Positions 12,040-25,200 of a stretch of 64,000 nucleotides of DNA are shown here, piece by piece. The stretch's first letter is position 1, and every line of letters starts with the position of its first letter. The stretch is from Pyrrhosoma nymphula (taxonomy: Eukaryota; Arthropoda; Insecta; Odonata; Coenagrionidae), in contig OY754331.1 in the NCBI GenBank assembly GCA_963573305.1, positions 71,537,275-71,601,274 of the forward strand, in the 5' to 3' direction. Below the pieces are notes generated by a model. That model did no database searches and had not been told where the DNA came from. It was given only the letters and a program-made list of their open reading frames with translations. The position numbers and the translations under genes were made by a program.

Positions 12040-12331
12040 TAATTGAGGAAACATACGAACTACCCAAGATCAATCTCACATAACTTTCTTAAAATGTTCA
12101 TAATGTGCCTCCAAAGTGCACAGCCGTACCATATCCAATGGCAAATATATCAAAATTATATGCAGTGATTAACTATTTTTTGTATCATAATAGATATGAG
12201 ATTTGTATAATTATGATGAGGTCATATTCATTGAATTTTACGTTAAATGGTATCTCGATCAAACGACCTTAAACTTATTCTCCTTCTTCCCCTTCCCCGC
12301 TTACATAACATCCTCCCCTCTGTCAAGGTCC

Positions 12332-12888
12332 CATTGTGGTTGGAGCGATTTTTGTTTGCATATAGATTTGCGTAAAATATTGCATAGGTACGTATTCTGA
12401 AATTAGTGATATCTATACAAAAATTAAAAAAAATTCATCGTACCGATTAGTATTATTGGCAATTAAATACTATTTTAACACGTACAATTATTACACATGT
12501 AGTACCTACGTTTTTTGATACCTGATTTGATTTCATATGTAAAGATTTTCTCCTTAACGCGAAATAATACGATTCATATTATTATAATGGTTGCTAAAAA
12601 GGTCAAGGTATCATGCCCAGTAAAAAAAAAAGCTTAGGTATTTAGATGTACATTTAACTGCAACTTCGAATTCCCCGCCAAAATCACAAGTCAAAACAAT
12701 GCTTTAATTTAGGCAAATATTTTAAAATACAATTATTGTATCATTTCCATTTCAGCCTGTATGGTGATTTCCACAGTGTAGACCTATGTACTTCGGCGAA
12801 ATATGGTCCCAGATTATTTCTCAACTTACTTGAAAAGTTATTAAAATGTGCTCTTTATGACTCACGTCTACCGCTCCAGCCACATTAA
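12332..12888 (+). mobile_element. TTAA-type MITE, copy 1 (family with GGTGGCTGGAGCG ends)
   Basis: The left end GTGGTTGGAGCGATTTTTG (from 12336) and the right end CGCTCCAGCCACATTAA (to 12888) are inverted repeats. The body matches the copy at 44865-45398 along its length: ACGCGAAATAATAC, then GTTGCTAA, then the CTGTATG(A/G)TGA stretch. The right flank keeps TTAA; the left flank is degenerate (CATT). TTAA target duplication is typical of piggyBac-like and some other DDE elements. There is no open frame. Confidence 0.7.
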
Positions 12889-13144
12889 GCAACACTCCGC
12901 CCCTCATAACACCTTCCAACCTCCTACTTTGTTTCCTCCTAATCTAATGCAGAAGTTTGCTTTCTCGCCAGCTCACCGGCTCTCGGGGTCACTGGAACGC
13001 ACTTCACACGAGTCAAGGTTTTAGTTGAAGTAAAGGGCTACGCTAAAATAATGATCCATCACAGTGGCATATTGATGAGGTTGTAAGGGGCCCCACAACT
13101 CCCAGATCGAAGTATTTGCAAAAGGTGGAGTGAGATCTTCATTC

Positions 13145-13440
13145 GGTGGTTGGAGTGATTTTTGTTGGTGTATACATTTGCGTGAAACTTTGCATGCGTG
13201 TTCTCATCAGTGATATCTATAGATAAAAGTGAAAAAATTGCATCTTACCAACTTGGTTTCTTGGCAATAGACTGTATTTTTATACGTAGCCTATGGCACA
13301 CGACATATATTTCATAATAATTCGGTTGCATATATACATATTTTCTTGTAAACGCGAAATAAATGTCTTATTATTATAAATGTTGCTAACAAATACAAAC
13401 AAGGTGTCACGCCGAGCCCAACATTCGAAAACAGGTTTAC
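13145..13440 (+). mobile_element. TTAA-type MITE, copy 2, truncated
   Basis: It begins GGTGGTTGGAGTGATTTTTG and follows the family through the segments CGTAGCCTATGGCACACGAC and AACGCGAAATAA to GGTGTCACGCCGAGCCCAA. The homology is then lost, so the right half and right terminus are missing. It lies 256 bases downstream of copy 1 in the same orientation. Confidence 0.7.
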
Positions 13441-16400
13441 TTCTAAGGAAGTAGTGAGCATACAGTATTCTCGATGTGCATCGCTACTTGCATGGGTTCA
13501 TTCTGTTTATCCATTACTACCGGTTTTCCCAAAAAAACATATGGTGGAAAAAATTAATACGGAAATTTCGACAATCGCTTAATTTTGTCAATCGATGCCT
13601 TCATACACTGAACAATTAAAGTTCCTCAAATATCCATGGAATTCATGAGCTTGAATAAATTACATTAAATATACAGCTATAAAGAGAGTTAAGAATAAGA
13701 ACTATCAAATTTCTTATCATTCAATTCAAGAACGGCCAGTTGCCTTACCGTAAAGTAAGATGGAGCACTAAAAACATTTCCAGATAAACTTCAATATTTA
13801 CAAATGTAACAATACGTTCTTCTCCGGCAGATAAATTTGTTGCCTGATGTTTTAATCAACTTGCAGACATGTGATCAAAATTCAACTTACTGCGATACGA
13901 TGTTATCGCAGAATCGAAATGCTACTTGAAGGAAAAACAGAACCCAATCTAATACGAACCGTGGCCGTTAGACTAACGATTGCCCTATCGACCTCTACTG
14001 CCGTGCTCACATATCCTGTCCGTGCTCACAGATCGAAGTCCTACTTGCTACCGATTCTTAGGCTAAAGCTATAGAATTACTTTCTACGTGTACAGCCACC
14101 TTAAGGAATGAGATGATTCACTAAACACGCCAAAATAAGAAGGCCATGCCAAGGTTGAGGAGGAATTTGACTTTACGTTCATTAACTTTCGAAAACAGTT
14201 TATTTATTAAGTTTAAGTATTCAGTAAGTAAACGTTTTCCTAAATCCTTTTAATTATGAAATACCACCAAGTTACTAAGGAAAGTTTTTGATATCACCAT
14301 CGACATTTCTAGCTGCACCCATTATTAAATAACTTCAGAACGAACTGCCGTTCAAATAAATTACTATTTTAAGAGTGCGATACATTTTGGAAAAGACTAC
14401 CATGGTTAGTTGGCATAATTAAATACGATCAAAAAAGACGTCCAGATTCCTTTCAGGACTCGCTGATGGGCGTTCAATAACATATCTACTTTGACTTAAT
14501 TAAATAGAAGAACTATTGTTGTAAATTTTTAGCAAAGCACAAAAAGCACATGATCGAAAAATTTGTATCGGGTATCAAAGCAAACATACCATTTAAACGT
14601 AAAAATACGCATTTGCCTTAAATGGAATAATCACTTTTTTTATTTAAATATTATTTTATTATTTATATTTTAAATGCCATTCGTAGTTTGCTAACATAAT
14701 AATAATATTTGTACAATTAACTGACGAAATTCAAAGAGAGTTTTACCCAACGCACATAAAAAATAATTTTAAAGTTAAATGGGATCCTCTGGCAACAAGA
14801 GGAATTTCCTCTATAAATGACCTCGAGTCAATTATTCTTGATTTTAGAGGAAAATAAAATACTGATACTCTTACTTTGCGTGGATAAAATATTTTAGCCT
14901 AAAGAGGAAATCATACCAAACTGAGAATGTTTTTTTTTAGTACAACCGTGAGCATTTTTTCTTCATTTTAGAAGATAATAAGCTTGAGATTCTACTCTTA
15001 TTTTAGGAGGGCAAACATACTCTGCGAGCGATTTATTCTGAAAGATACATTACTTTTCATTCCATTTAAATTTAAAATTCTAACTGTTGCGGAATAGTTG
15101 CATATTTTACATTTTCTCAAATTTCTATATCGCTGGGAAGCACATTTAATTCAAACTAGAGTGCAGAAATGGTCAAAAAAACTTTTTATTTTCAGGTTTC
15201 AGATTCCCCAAGCTTCATCATTCAGCACACCCTCATCTTATAAATAAATGAAGACAGCTTCGCCCTCGCTTCTGTTCAGAGCTTTCTATAGATCCTACAA
15301 GAAAATGAAATGTCACAAGACAACGATCATAATCGAGGCTATATGAAATACCACAATGAATATGTTTAACCCGGTCATAAGTACTAAGACATAAGTGTAC
15401 AACTGTGAGTTGTAATTTATTAAACTTTAATGGTGTGCAATACCTAAACGCTATATGTACTTTTAATCTTACTGCGTGCACTATTTACGAACTGCTGGAT
15501 TTAATTTGGATGATAAAGTAATCTCTTGAGGCGTGAAAAATAATGCGCAATGCTGTCAAAAGGTTATACGACGAATATACACATATCTAACAATAACGAA
15601 ACATAGTTGAAACGTAGACAACTAAAACATTCGTGTTTCAATTCGCTAAGGTTACGTATCCGCCTCTGGATTATAAGGATATTCTTAATTATAGTGAATT
15701 GTCCGCTGACTCCTAGAGACAATATTATAAATTGAAGAGGACTCATGCGAGAAAAAAGTATTCTATGAATGAGGAATGTCCTCATTGAGATCATTACACG
15801 CATCGATTCCTTTCGTAAGGTTTGCAAGCAACTACAGCACTCTGATCAAACGCTTTCGGCACCGTTTTTTTTTAATGGAGAGACAACTTCCTGTTTCAAC
15901 TCCACGTGTACACATTTTTTTATCGATGGACGTTTAAATTCACAATTTAAATTCCGGATTCATATGAAAAGATGCATAATTCGTACTTCAATGACTGCTT
16001 TTTGTTCGGTAAGAATATTATAGCATTAATTAAGCAATAATAAAATAGTATTCATTAAATGCATACAAAATCATATGGGTAAAAACGGAAATCATATAAA
16101 AAATCATGGAATACTTAAAAAACAGTTAGATTCACAAAAGGACACCCACACAATATGATGAATACGACGGTTGGATGTAGAAATAGATAAAAAACAAATT
16201 TAGATATAGCTCTTTTACCTTGCAGTGGATAGTGTTTAACAATCGAGTATACTAAAGCGGTTCTACCAAATGTCCTCATAAATGTAAACGTGCCTGTTTT
16301 TGCGCGCAAATCACGCACAAGTCATTGCAATCGTGAATAAATTGTCTTTAAGACAGAGGGCGGAGCTTAGGGAGCGATTACCCATCCATCACTGCCCATT

Positions 16401-16731
16401 CATAGTTTGTCTTTGTTACACCTCCGCTTCAGCTCTATTTAAGGCTAATCTGATCAATCAAGCCAAACCACAGGAAGTGCTTGACCGATTTGGGATGTGC
16501 CACAAAGGCAAGTAAATTACTTAAGACGTGTCCAGTTTCACCAAAAGGTGCCGTAAACACTCTTTCGAAGAGTGTTCGTATTTACCGGTCGTCAATTTTA
16601 GTTTTCAACTTAGGACTCGTCACGTTGCATCAGCTGAAAGAAGCAGCGGGTATATCCTTTAACGAAGGTATCTCAGGGGTATTCTTAAAAATTAAATACG
16701 GTACGTGCATTACATAAAGTTTAATTTGCAG
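13441..16731. other. Intergenic or intronic DNA, no gene recognised
   Basis: AT-rich sequence. Open frames reach at most 87 codons, on both strands, and match no family I know. I see no terminal repeats or protein motifs. Confidence 0.5.
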
Positions 16732-17046
16732 GAGCTTTACCTTAAAGGTGCTGCATTTAGCGTAGATCGGAATATTTTTTTTAAGATATCAGCGTATTCC
16801 AGCGTACATGAAGGGCAATCGGTCGAACTAGATGTGCAAGCGAAACGTTCGGTAACCTCCCGGTATGTAGAATTCTGTAATCAAAATAGTCACGGCCATT
16901 GGGGTAGATGGAGAGGGCTCTTGCTATGGTGGCCAATGCTTGAAGCTGAAAAGTGGGCGTGGCCGGTCCGACATCTTTGTTCCCCACGATTTACCTCATT
17001 ACCTCACGCGTCAACTCGTCCGTGCTGTCCAAAGGCAAGAACAGGG
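16732..17046 (+). CDS. Candidate internal exon, unknown protein
   Basis: A 105-codon open stretch is bounded by TTTAATTTGCAG on the left and GGG|GTAAGC on the right. It enters and leaves in phase 0. It is GC-richer than its neighbours, and the encoded text includes DRNIFFKISAYSSVHEGQS and GHWGRWRGLLLWWPMLEAEK. The frame stays open past the donor to 17136. I recognise no domain, and the tryptophan-rich middle is unusual for a conserved protein. It could equally be a chance open frame. Confidence 0.2.
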
Positions 17047-17136
17047 GTAAGCAATATGTTGGATATTTCGGTTGTCAGGTTACAGTTTGATGAGGACATG
17101 CCCTCTCGATCTACCTCAATGATCAAGATCGTATGA

Positions 17137-17959
17137 TTTGGTAATAGCCAATAAATTCTTTCAAGGTAACTTGGTAACAAGGTAACTTGAAAACGTGCGC
17201 TTTTTATCACACAGTGACTGAATATTTTACATTTTCCATGCTTTCAGAATTTAGTGAAAAGCAATTCAAATACAAAAATCGCAGATGCGATTATCGAAGT
17301 TCTTTTATTCACAAGCGTACATCAACTAAGCAGCATGCAAATGATGGAGAGGCGATTCTGAACAATGGGCTAAGCCACGAACATTTCCTAAAAGGTAACG
17401 ACTGTGTGCTTATTTAATCATCAAGAGTTCATACTGAAGGTTACATATGGCTGACGGGTCTGATAAAAAAAAGTTATTGGACCAAGTAACCAGTTGATTT
17501 CACTTTTTAATTTTATTTTCTGTGAAGAATGTTTTCGTTAGACCCAAAAATGAGAGGATGCCCCGAGGTACTTAATTAAGGGTGAGAAAACACTGCTCTA
17601 TGAATACTATGTTTATGAATATTACACAGAAAAAGTGTTGTTGTGTTACAAAGTAAACTGCGAACTTCAGTGAACTCAAAGCGCACAGTGGCTCCAGTTA
17701 ATTTTAACTACGTAACACCATTTTTTATAATTTATTTCGAAATCCCTTTTCTAGCATACATGTTTCACCTCTGCCAAATCACTGTATTCCTTTGACACTG
17801 TCCCATCGACTGACCTTGGTGTTCCTCATCTTTGAAATTTTCTGACACCATATTCCACCAAAACATTTTTTGCATAAAGCACATGTCTGAATAAGCATAA
17901 GAGTAGACTAAAAGCAGTGAGTGTGGCTATCTGAGAATAGTTTGCAGTAAAAGCAGAAG
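17137..17959. other. No gene recognised
   Basis: AT-rich spacer. A small repeated unit AAGGTAACTTG occurs twice around 17163-17190. Confidence 0.5.
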
Positions 17960-18190
17960 GGATAGGGTTAACAATGAGTGGGTGACAAAATAATTTACAA
18001 TGAATGCTCCGGTGATTGGTTTATGTGAAAGGAGAGTGCTTAATTGGTTTGGCCATGCAGAGTAAATGGATGAGAGTTGACGAGTTAACCAAACAGATAT
18101 ATGATAGTGCAGTGAACAGTGTGAGAGGAAGGGAAGTAGACCTCGGAAGTAATGGGTGAATGTGGTGAAATTCTCTTAAGAGAAAATAAA
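17960..18190 (+). mobile_element. LINE 3' tail fragment (family also at 43.0-43.5 kb)
   Basis: Across frames the plus strand reads NWFGHAE, then LTKQIYDSA, then VRGREVDLGS and NVVKFS. This is a decayed form of the C-terminal end seen in many LINE polyproteins: a 'WFGH.ERM', 'RIYD..VNG.RGRGRPRK.W' pattern. The DNA aligns with 43080-43290, sharing ATGAGTGGGTGA, GAATGCTCC, TGGTTTGGCCA and GAGGAAGGGA-like blocks. It stops near 18190, where unrelated sequence begins. Confidence 0.6.
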
Positions 18191-19229
18191 TGAAGAAGAA
18201 AAAAGGAGAAAATGTCATTTTCTTCATATTCGGACCATATTTTAGAAAGTATCTTCCGTCGGCATCACCAAAATCAGCTTTGGAAAAATGAAAAAGTGCC
18301 CGGACTTCAACCAACCATTTAACGCATCTCCTGCATTTTAGCAAAATTTGTTACAGTATTTGGCCTCAGCACGCACCACTAAGCTTTTACGGATCTGACC
18401 AACCGTTACCTGAGAGACAATACGAGTTCAGCAATGCAGGTTACAGGCCTAAGAAATTTGCAACAGTCCATGGTAAAAGAAAGAATGGGAAACAAAGGTA
18501 TCAGGGAACGTGGAATATTTAAAAACGTCAGGGCCGTTTCGCAACGGATAGTAAGGGTTCTTCCGTTAGGGTTCAGAAGGGTTTATGGTGAGTAAGGTTC
18601 GAAAAAAAAAGGGTTAAGGGATGGAGATGCGGACGGAATGGAGAGGTATGTGGACGGACTTGATGAGGATGAATGGAAGGGAAGCTCAGGACGGTGGGAG
18701 GAAGTTGTCTTTAAAGAAAATGCGCAGAGCGAAATGGGCGTGATCCATATATTGTGATCTGTTGCATTTTCTTCTAATCAGGTTTAGACAAAATATATCG
18801 AATCCAACGATTCTTACAAGAAAAATAGACTGCTTGAATTTATATCAGAGTAAAATACTTGGTACTTTTCTAAAATATTTGAATAGCAAGACGAGTTTCG
18901 CTGATATATGCATCGTCAGGGACAGAATATTTGTTTATCGTCCGTTCATTGTTGTTGTATTTATGGGGGGGAGGAGGAAAAATACAAAGGTTCGGGGAAG
19001 GCTGAGACTGGCTTTCAATTATCCTGCAAGGAGCATTTCGATTCTGAGATGCATTTACATTGTATCCGGTCATATGACTATTATACAGAGTTGAAAATAT
19101 TAACAAAGAATAAATTTGCCGGAGACCACTCATTGTTACATTTTTAAATATTAATTTGTACCTGGTAATGATTTTAGTTTAAAAGAGAACACAAAGGTAA
19201 GATTTATGACTGCTATAGTAGTAAATATA
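18191..19229. other. About 1 kb between two LINE tail fragments
   Basis: This separates two fragments of the same LINE family. It contains two overlapping open frames of 110 and 79 codons (18762-19147), neither recognised. A CTGACGA-hairpin-GAAA motif sits on the minus strand at 18890-18920. It may be a nested insertion, but the two flanking LINE pieces overlap by about 35 bases, so two separate fragments are also possible. Confidence 0.4.
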
Positions 19230-19480
19230 TGTAAATGTGGTGGAAGAGACTTTGAAGAGAAGGAATAATAGCAGTGGTCTTAAGAATAGGAGAGCATGTA
19301 TAATGCAATGCACAAGTGCCAGAGATACGAAAGAGGTTTGCATGGGTAGGATATAATGGAGGGAATTGTCAAAAACGAGCCAGTTTTCTAGGCATAACAG
19401 CAACAATTATGTTCTTTGACTTTGCCCACCCCGAAAAGGAATAGCGCGATGGATATGTTTTCATGCATGTACGATATCTA
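19230..19480 (+). mobile_element. LINE extreme 3' end fragment
   Basis: It starts AAATGTGGTGGAAGAGACTTTGAAGAGAAGG-like and runs through GTCTTAAGAATAGG to a segment CCCCGAAAAGGAATAGCGCG followed by GATGGATATG. The same order occurs at 43265-43490 (CCCCGAAAGGGAACGGCGTG, GATGGGTATG). It continues the LINE tail from the fragment at 17960-18190, with a short overlap. Confidence 0.6.
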
Positions 19481-20263
19481 AGAATGCCTGTGGGACTCGA
19501 ACAGCGGGATGTGAAACACAATGATATCCTGAATTTCGTGATTTTCAAAATTACCATATTCATTGTACACGTGTCATTAATTTATTTGGGAAAAACTGAA
19601 ACTAATGTGTAAGGAAAACAATGCCCCGCAAGTAGCGATACATATCGATACTTCGCTACACTCGCCACATCTATTGAATTCAACTTCCGTTTAGAAAGTG
19701 GTTTCAACAGGAAACATATGAGAAAACTCGGATCGAAAGAAAACGTAATGAAATAAAAAATTGAAGCTTCAGCTTTGTGAAAGGTAATCTTAATACATGT
19801 TGTAAGACAACTCTTGGACTTCACCGTTTCTTATTGGAGCTATAGCCGGCTTTTGTTGATATTCCACGTTCAGGAACGGTTCAGTGACATATAACGTTAG
19901 AAGCATTAACAATAAGCAGCGGAAGTTACCAAGTTTACCTTCGTCATTTATCGAGAGAAACTTTTGCCGCTGGCCGTATATATACCAGAAGAAAAACAGG
20001 CTATTGAGCGAGTACCTCACAGACTTTTATTTGTAACTTAAACATCACGATTTAGTTGCGTTCATAAATATGTATATCCAAATCAAGCTGAATAAAAATT
20101 TGCAAAAAATGAAAAAACCAATACTCCAAGTATTTGTAGAAAAGCGTAGGATTTAAGAAGCAACCCTCATGTAGGTATTATGTTTCCCCGGCGTATCATC
20201 TGAAAGAAATTTTCTCGAGTGTTCTACCGCGTCGCGGGCTTCATCTTATTTTCATAAGTTTCT
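19481..20263. other. No gene recognised
   Basis: AT-rich spacer with short unrecognised open frames on the minus strand. Confidence 0.5.
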
Positions 20264-20265
20264 AA

Positions 20266-21497
20266 AGGCCGTTTTACACGGTACATTTATTTGTATAATC
20301 TATCGTGCGAACGCATGTACAGTCAAGTGTGCAAGAAAATATTGTACGAATGACTGAATCAGATTGAATGTCGCTTTACACGAAGAGTGCAAACGCACAA
20401 CTTTCCGTGCAATTTAGCGGTAGAAATCGATCGGAATTCGCGAGTGTTTTGTTTATCATGTTTATGTTTCACTCATGAACATATGTTTCACACACGTATT
20501 TTACACCTTGAAAAGCTTATTACCTGTAATTCGGTACCTCGACTAGACCATCTGCCTACTGTTTATTCTCCCGGTTTAGACAAGCTCTCTTGGACTCTTC
20601 TCTCTGGCTATATATTCGACCTTTTCACCGTTTCGTTTTTCTCTTTTCTGAATTTTAGTGCGACTAGTCATCGACGTTTCTCGCCGAATCTTCACTCTTG
20701 ATAAGACTCATTTCGTAGGCTTATTTTTGGTGTGTGACGAAGTGTTATTATTAAGTGGTACAGCGGAACACGGGACACGTTCCTTTAGTCCCTCCGAATT
20801 TCCCTCCCTTGTATTTGTACCAGTGTTTTAATTTCTTTTTTTTACGATTTCTATGTAACTTGCTAACCAACAGAAATAAAATTATTATTATTTTATCACG
20901 CGGGATATCAAGAACTCTACTTGAGGGCAGGACCAGTCAATTTTGGGGGAAAAGGACACAAACCCGAAGATCGCGATTGCACTGAAAAACCAGAACACCA
21001 AATAACGCGATAAAATGACGATGTAAACATTTGAGCAACTTTGAGGTAACTCTTCTCGGGTTCTCCACTGGTACAAAGTATTCATAATTGCCGACGTAAT
21101 TAATTCTTGCCTTGAGAATGAGTGACGAGTCGTCTCTCGAAACGTCGACAGTTATGAATAGTTAAAACCGGTGGAGAGCCCGAGAGTAGTTTACTCATTA
21201 AAGACTATATATCTACACAGGGCAATAGTTACTAATAATAGGAAAGTTTTAATCCTTTATATAAATAACTTTATTTTCAATCGTAACACAGGCACCATAG
21301 TTTTCGCCATCCGTTGAATAAAACCAGATCGAAATTGTATGATTGTCTGAATGTAATTAGAACAGGTTCTATTTTCCGTTCATTCATTCATACATTCGCA
21401 CAAGCGTTCGCACAATTTGCCGTTTTACACGGTACAATTTCATGATACATGCGTTCGCACGATAGATTGTACAAAAAAATGTACCGTGTAAAACGGC
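20266..21497. mobile_element. Non-autonomous DNA element with 55-base inverted ends
   Basis: The left end AGGCCGTTTTACACGGTACA, continuing through AATCTATCGTGCGAACGCAT, is matched on the opposite strand at the right end with only a few changes. Both flanks read TAA (20263-20265 and 21498-21500), which would suit the 3-base TWA duplication of PIF/Harbinger elements, though this is only suggestive. The right end also forms its own hairpin, because GCCGTTTTACACGGTAC recurs at 21419-21435 opposite 21481-21497. The interior holds an AATAAAATTATTATTATTTT stretch at 20875-20894 that looks like a retroelement 3' end, and a TGACGA-loop-GAAA motif near 21125. It may be a composite of several insertions. 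I recognise no transposase. Confidence 0.65.
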
Positions 21498-21500
21498 CTT

Positions 21501-24500
21501 AAAAACAACTCGCTTCTTCGACCTCAGGATTTCTGAAAGCTACATTCCGCCAGTTAGGTCCACTTCAATTCAAAAATCCTGAGGATGAAGAGCTATTCGT
21601 CGTTAAAAACTTCGCGTCGGTAGAGATGGAGGCCCTGTTAGAACACCTGAGAAAGTTTTATTCAGCGACCCTCATGTAAAAAATATTTCAACGTGGTTCC
21701 CTATTTACAACTCTAAGGAGAATTGAATTCTTACGCTCTACCTACTCTCGTCTAAGTAAAACAATTGATCGACGCAACCAGTTTCTGATCCAAGGAGTGA
21801 TTAATTGAATATGTTAGCCGTTGTTGAAATGGAGGCAATGGATTCGATAAAAAATCGATGTCTTAAAGGTCCAGGAGAGTTTTTTCTCATGGTTACTTTC
21901 TACAAGGGCCATGAATTCGAATTATTATTTCTGAAAATTCCTGATGGAAAGTGCCGAAAAAGGTGATTGATATAAAACCCTATGCCACAAGGAGCTCTAA
22001 GTAATATAAATGTGTAAAAGAGAAACCTATTTCATATTGTTTCTTGCCTTAAAAGGAAACAAATCGGTAACGAGGTATAATAACAGATTTTCTCAGCTTT
22101 ACGTTTGAATTGCATATTAAAAATGGAAACGATTTACATCATTGAAACCTTGTCTTAGTTCTGCTTTTGTTTAAATTTTATTGGCATTACACAGGTGATA
22201 ATAGCAATTAATATCACTTACAAAATTAATTTAAGAGACATTCCCAAAACATTTTTCAATTTCGTCGACAAAATCTTCCTTCTCTAAAAAATTAGCCATA
22301 AAATTATTTTTTTAATGAAATGTGCCTACTCCTTATCTCTGGATACAACTAATTTTTCCCTCCCTTTCACTAATTTGAGGAGAGGATGATTTTTCGCACG
22401 TAAGCATAAAAACATAAATATACATTTAAAAATAAAGCTTTTAACTTGGGCTACCGGTGCTTCTTTTTAAACTCAATTCAGTTTCAACATTAATTAAGAA
22501 TGGTCCTCCTAAAATAATCCCTAAAATTTTAACGGGCAAAAATGCTTCTTATTTAAGGAATCTACTCGGGAAAAGTGGGAAGGGCTCTCTAGTTAATTAA
22601 ACATGTAAGTAATCTAGAACAGAGGGAAATTGAATATGAAATGTAATCGTTCAAAATTAGCCTCAATATGGAGCATTAATTCGATGTGGGCACCAATCAA
22701 ACCGTTGATTGCTAAATAAAATATGATACCAGTAAAATATATTAAAACAAAAAGTTAGTTAAAATTTCTATCGGACAAGACGGACAACTAAATAAATATT
22801 CAAAGTATCTCCCATAGCTCATCCATTTCATTTCATTCCGAGAGTAAAAGATCCAAAATACTGGCTAATTCGATTACTCGGGAAGTAAAAAGTCTTACTG
22901 TGTCAGCCGAATACAGAAATTGAACCAAAATTGACCAAGCGTTCATTTACTTTCGTCAAAGAAGAGATGGACTTTAAACCCACCTCTTATCTCAATCAAC
23001 ATTTACATAATCTTTTATCTTAATCAATTACATTTAATTACCACAGAGAGATACATAGTAGCTATTTATGGAATTTTGTGGAACAAAAGAGGAAATGATC
23101 AAATGATATCTATTAGCAAAAAAAGGAATAAAAGATTGTTTTATCTTTAAATAAATATATTTAAATATCTCAGAAATATTTTTAGTAACTTACCAAAAGA
23201 GAATTATTATTTTAAAGTGTAGTTGTTACAATAAAGAACATGCCATGTAACGATCAGAGCAAGCCTCATTTTACAGTCACCATTTATAATTTGCATCGTC
23301 GGAACTATGAACTGTTTCTATAAATGCACCATGTGTCGCCAGAAACAATTAATGTAATGCCATTCATTTCAAAAGGTATCTCAGTTATCAGCAGTTGCTG
23401 CTGAGCGATGCTCTGTTTAACCCTGATGATGCTATAGGCCACGAATCCATCGATTTCGAATGGAAATTAAATAAATCCTACACGAGTCATGATTTACCCA
23501 CTCCTATTTGATATGACGACACCTCCTATAGATTTTGATACGCTAAGATTAATAGAGATATTCAAATATAATTGTATTACTTTGAAAAAATAGGCTAAGT
23601 AAACAATAGTAAATAAAAGAGTCAACATAAACATAAATCATGGATTTAGGAATCACATTAAAAACACAGCGCTACATAATTTGCGCCAAAAATATTAATA
23701 CTATATTGTTAGATTTATGTCAAACCTCCCGGAGTTCATTAATTACTATCAATTCATTCATTAACCACGACAGACTTTGACTAAAGGCTTTGGTATTGAA
23801 CGGATAAATAAATACATTTCCTTCCTTCATACTAAACTGATTTCATTGCCATAAAACTAGTAAAAAAATTGAGCTAATAAAATATTTTGAATGTATTTCT
23901 GCTAGAACACAAGCGATATAAAATTTTCACACAAACTCAGCAATTGCAAAAAACTATCTGCTGGATGTATAGCTACTTTAATGCGATTTAATTAAGCATT
24001 TATATGCTTCGAAATTAAACGCAGTTGATTGAGTCTTTCATTAGTCTCGTCAAAGACTCCGATTGCTCTTGTAATTCACCTCTCATATTATTGATCAAGG
24101 GAAGCGTAAAGAGAAATAATCATTGCGTCACGTAATGATTCAAACTGAGCACCCATTAAAGAATTAATTTGTAAAAATAGAAACAACAATTACTAAATAA
24201 CGGGCGTAGTATAAATTAGTCGTAAATGTTAGTTCGAAATGAGTCAGCTTCCAAACACGAATACAAGCGTCTTAATAGCTTATCCTTTCTTGAAGCACCT
24301 ACCTACATCCTTTTACCTTATCAATGGGTGATCTCGATGATCTCATTCCATCACTTTGAAGTGAGCACAAAGTTCTTAGCAGAGGAACTCGAGCGCATTT
24401 CGAGGAGGGAAACATTACTCGAAGACTACGTTTGTGGATTTACATACTCACACAGGCCCATTACTCTACCAAAATCCAAAACAAGCGACGCGAAGCCTTG

Positions 24501-24937
24501 TTCCGTTCCAATCCCGATGCCGAGTAAGATTTAAAGTTTCGTCTACGATGGGTGTGGGTAACTTAAGCGTAAGTTGGTGAATTAGTTCAGTATAGAACGT
24601 AACCAAGTCTCCTTCACACGCGACGCGGAAGATTCCCATTAGTTCCGCTATAACCTCGGCGGCTGTCATTCTCACCCACCCATCACAGAGAGACGGATAT
24701 GCAAAAAAAGAACCTTTCATCTACCGCTTCACAATGGCGGCCGGAGCGACTCTGTGAAACCCGGAGGGCAATCTCGAAACGGTGCGACTTCAAATAAAGA
24801 AACGTCGGTAGTTTGCCACAGCGCAAAACCTCATGCCTACTTCGACTGGGGGCCAAGAGAACGGGGAAATGTCGTCGAATCGTTCAAAAGGGTTCTCTTT
24901 CTCTGCCTTCTCGAGAACCCTCGATGTTGTTGTGCAG
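21501..24937. other. Intergenic or intronic DNA, no gene recognised
   Basis: Strongly AT-rich from 21.5 to 24.2 kb with almost no open frame over 60 codons. From about 24.4 kb GC content rises. A plus-strand frame of 102 codons (24226-24534) and a minus-strand frame of 84 codons (24720-24466) overlap there; neither is recognised. A CTGATGA motif sits at 23423. Confidence 0.5.
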
Positions 24938-25095
24938 ATTGAATGCTTCTTATGCCAAAAATGCAAACAGTTTAAACTCCGACTCTCTCGGAAACATGCC
25001 AAGCATCAACAACAGCTCTCTTGCTTCCCTCAACAAACGCATATCCACGGTTTCTGTTGCGTCAACATTTACAAAAAAAGACAACATGCACCTTG
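24938..25095 (+). CDS. Candidate internal exon, Ser/Asn-rich, unknown protein
   Basis: The segment lies between an acceptor (GATGTTGTTGTGCAG) and a consensus donor (CTTG|GTGAGT). It leaves one codon base at each end. In the open frame it encodes text such as NSLNSDSLGNMPSINNSSLA and KRISTVSVASTFTKKDN. That is the polar, low-complexity composition common in disordered regions of animal proteins. Another frame is also open here (IECFLCQKCKQFKLRLS), so the frame choice is not secure. The frame continues past the donor to a stop at 25200. A decayed retrocopy is an alternative, since upstream text in a neighbouring frame (GEMSSNRSKGFSFSAFSRTL) also looks protein-like. Confidence 0.25.
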
Positions 25096-25200
25096 GTGAG
25101 TCGCGTATTCCATCCTTCAGGGTGGGCGGTAAGATGGCCTTAATGCGATCTGGAGAGAATCTTTATCAATTGCGAAAAAAAATATCCGCCTCTCACAAGT

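Noticed and set aside
20887..21085. Coding fragment (LLEGRTSQFWGKRTQTRRSR)
   Set aside because: Reads smoothly for about 35 codons but lies in the interior of a non-autonomous element and matches no family I can name.
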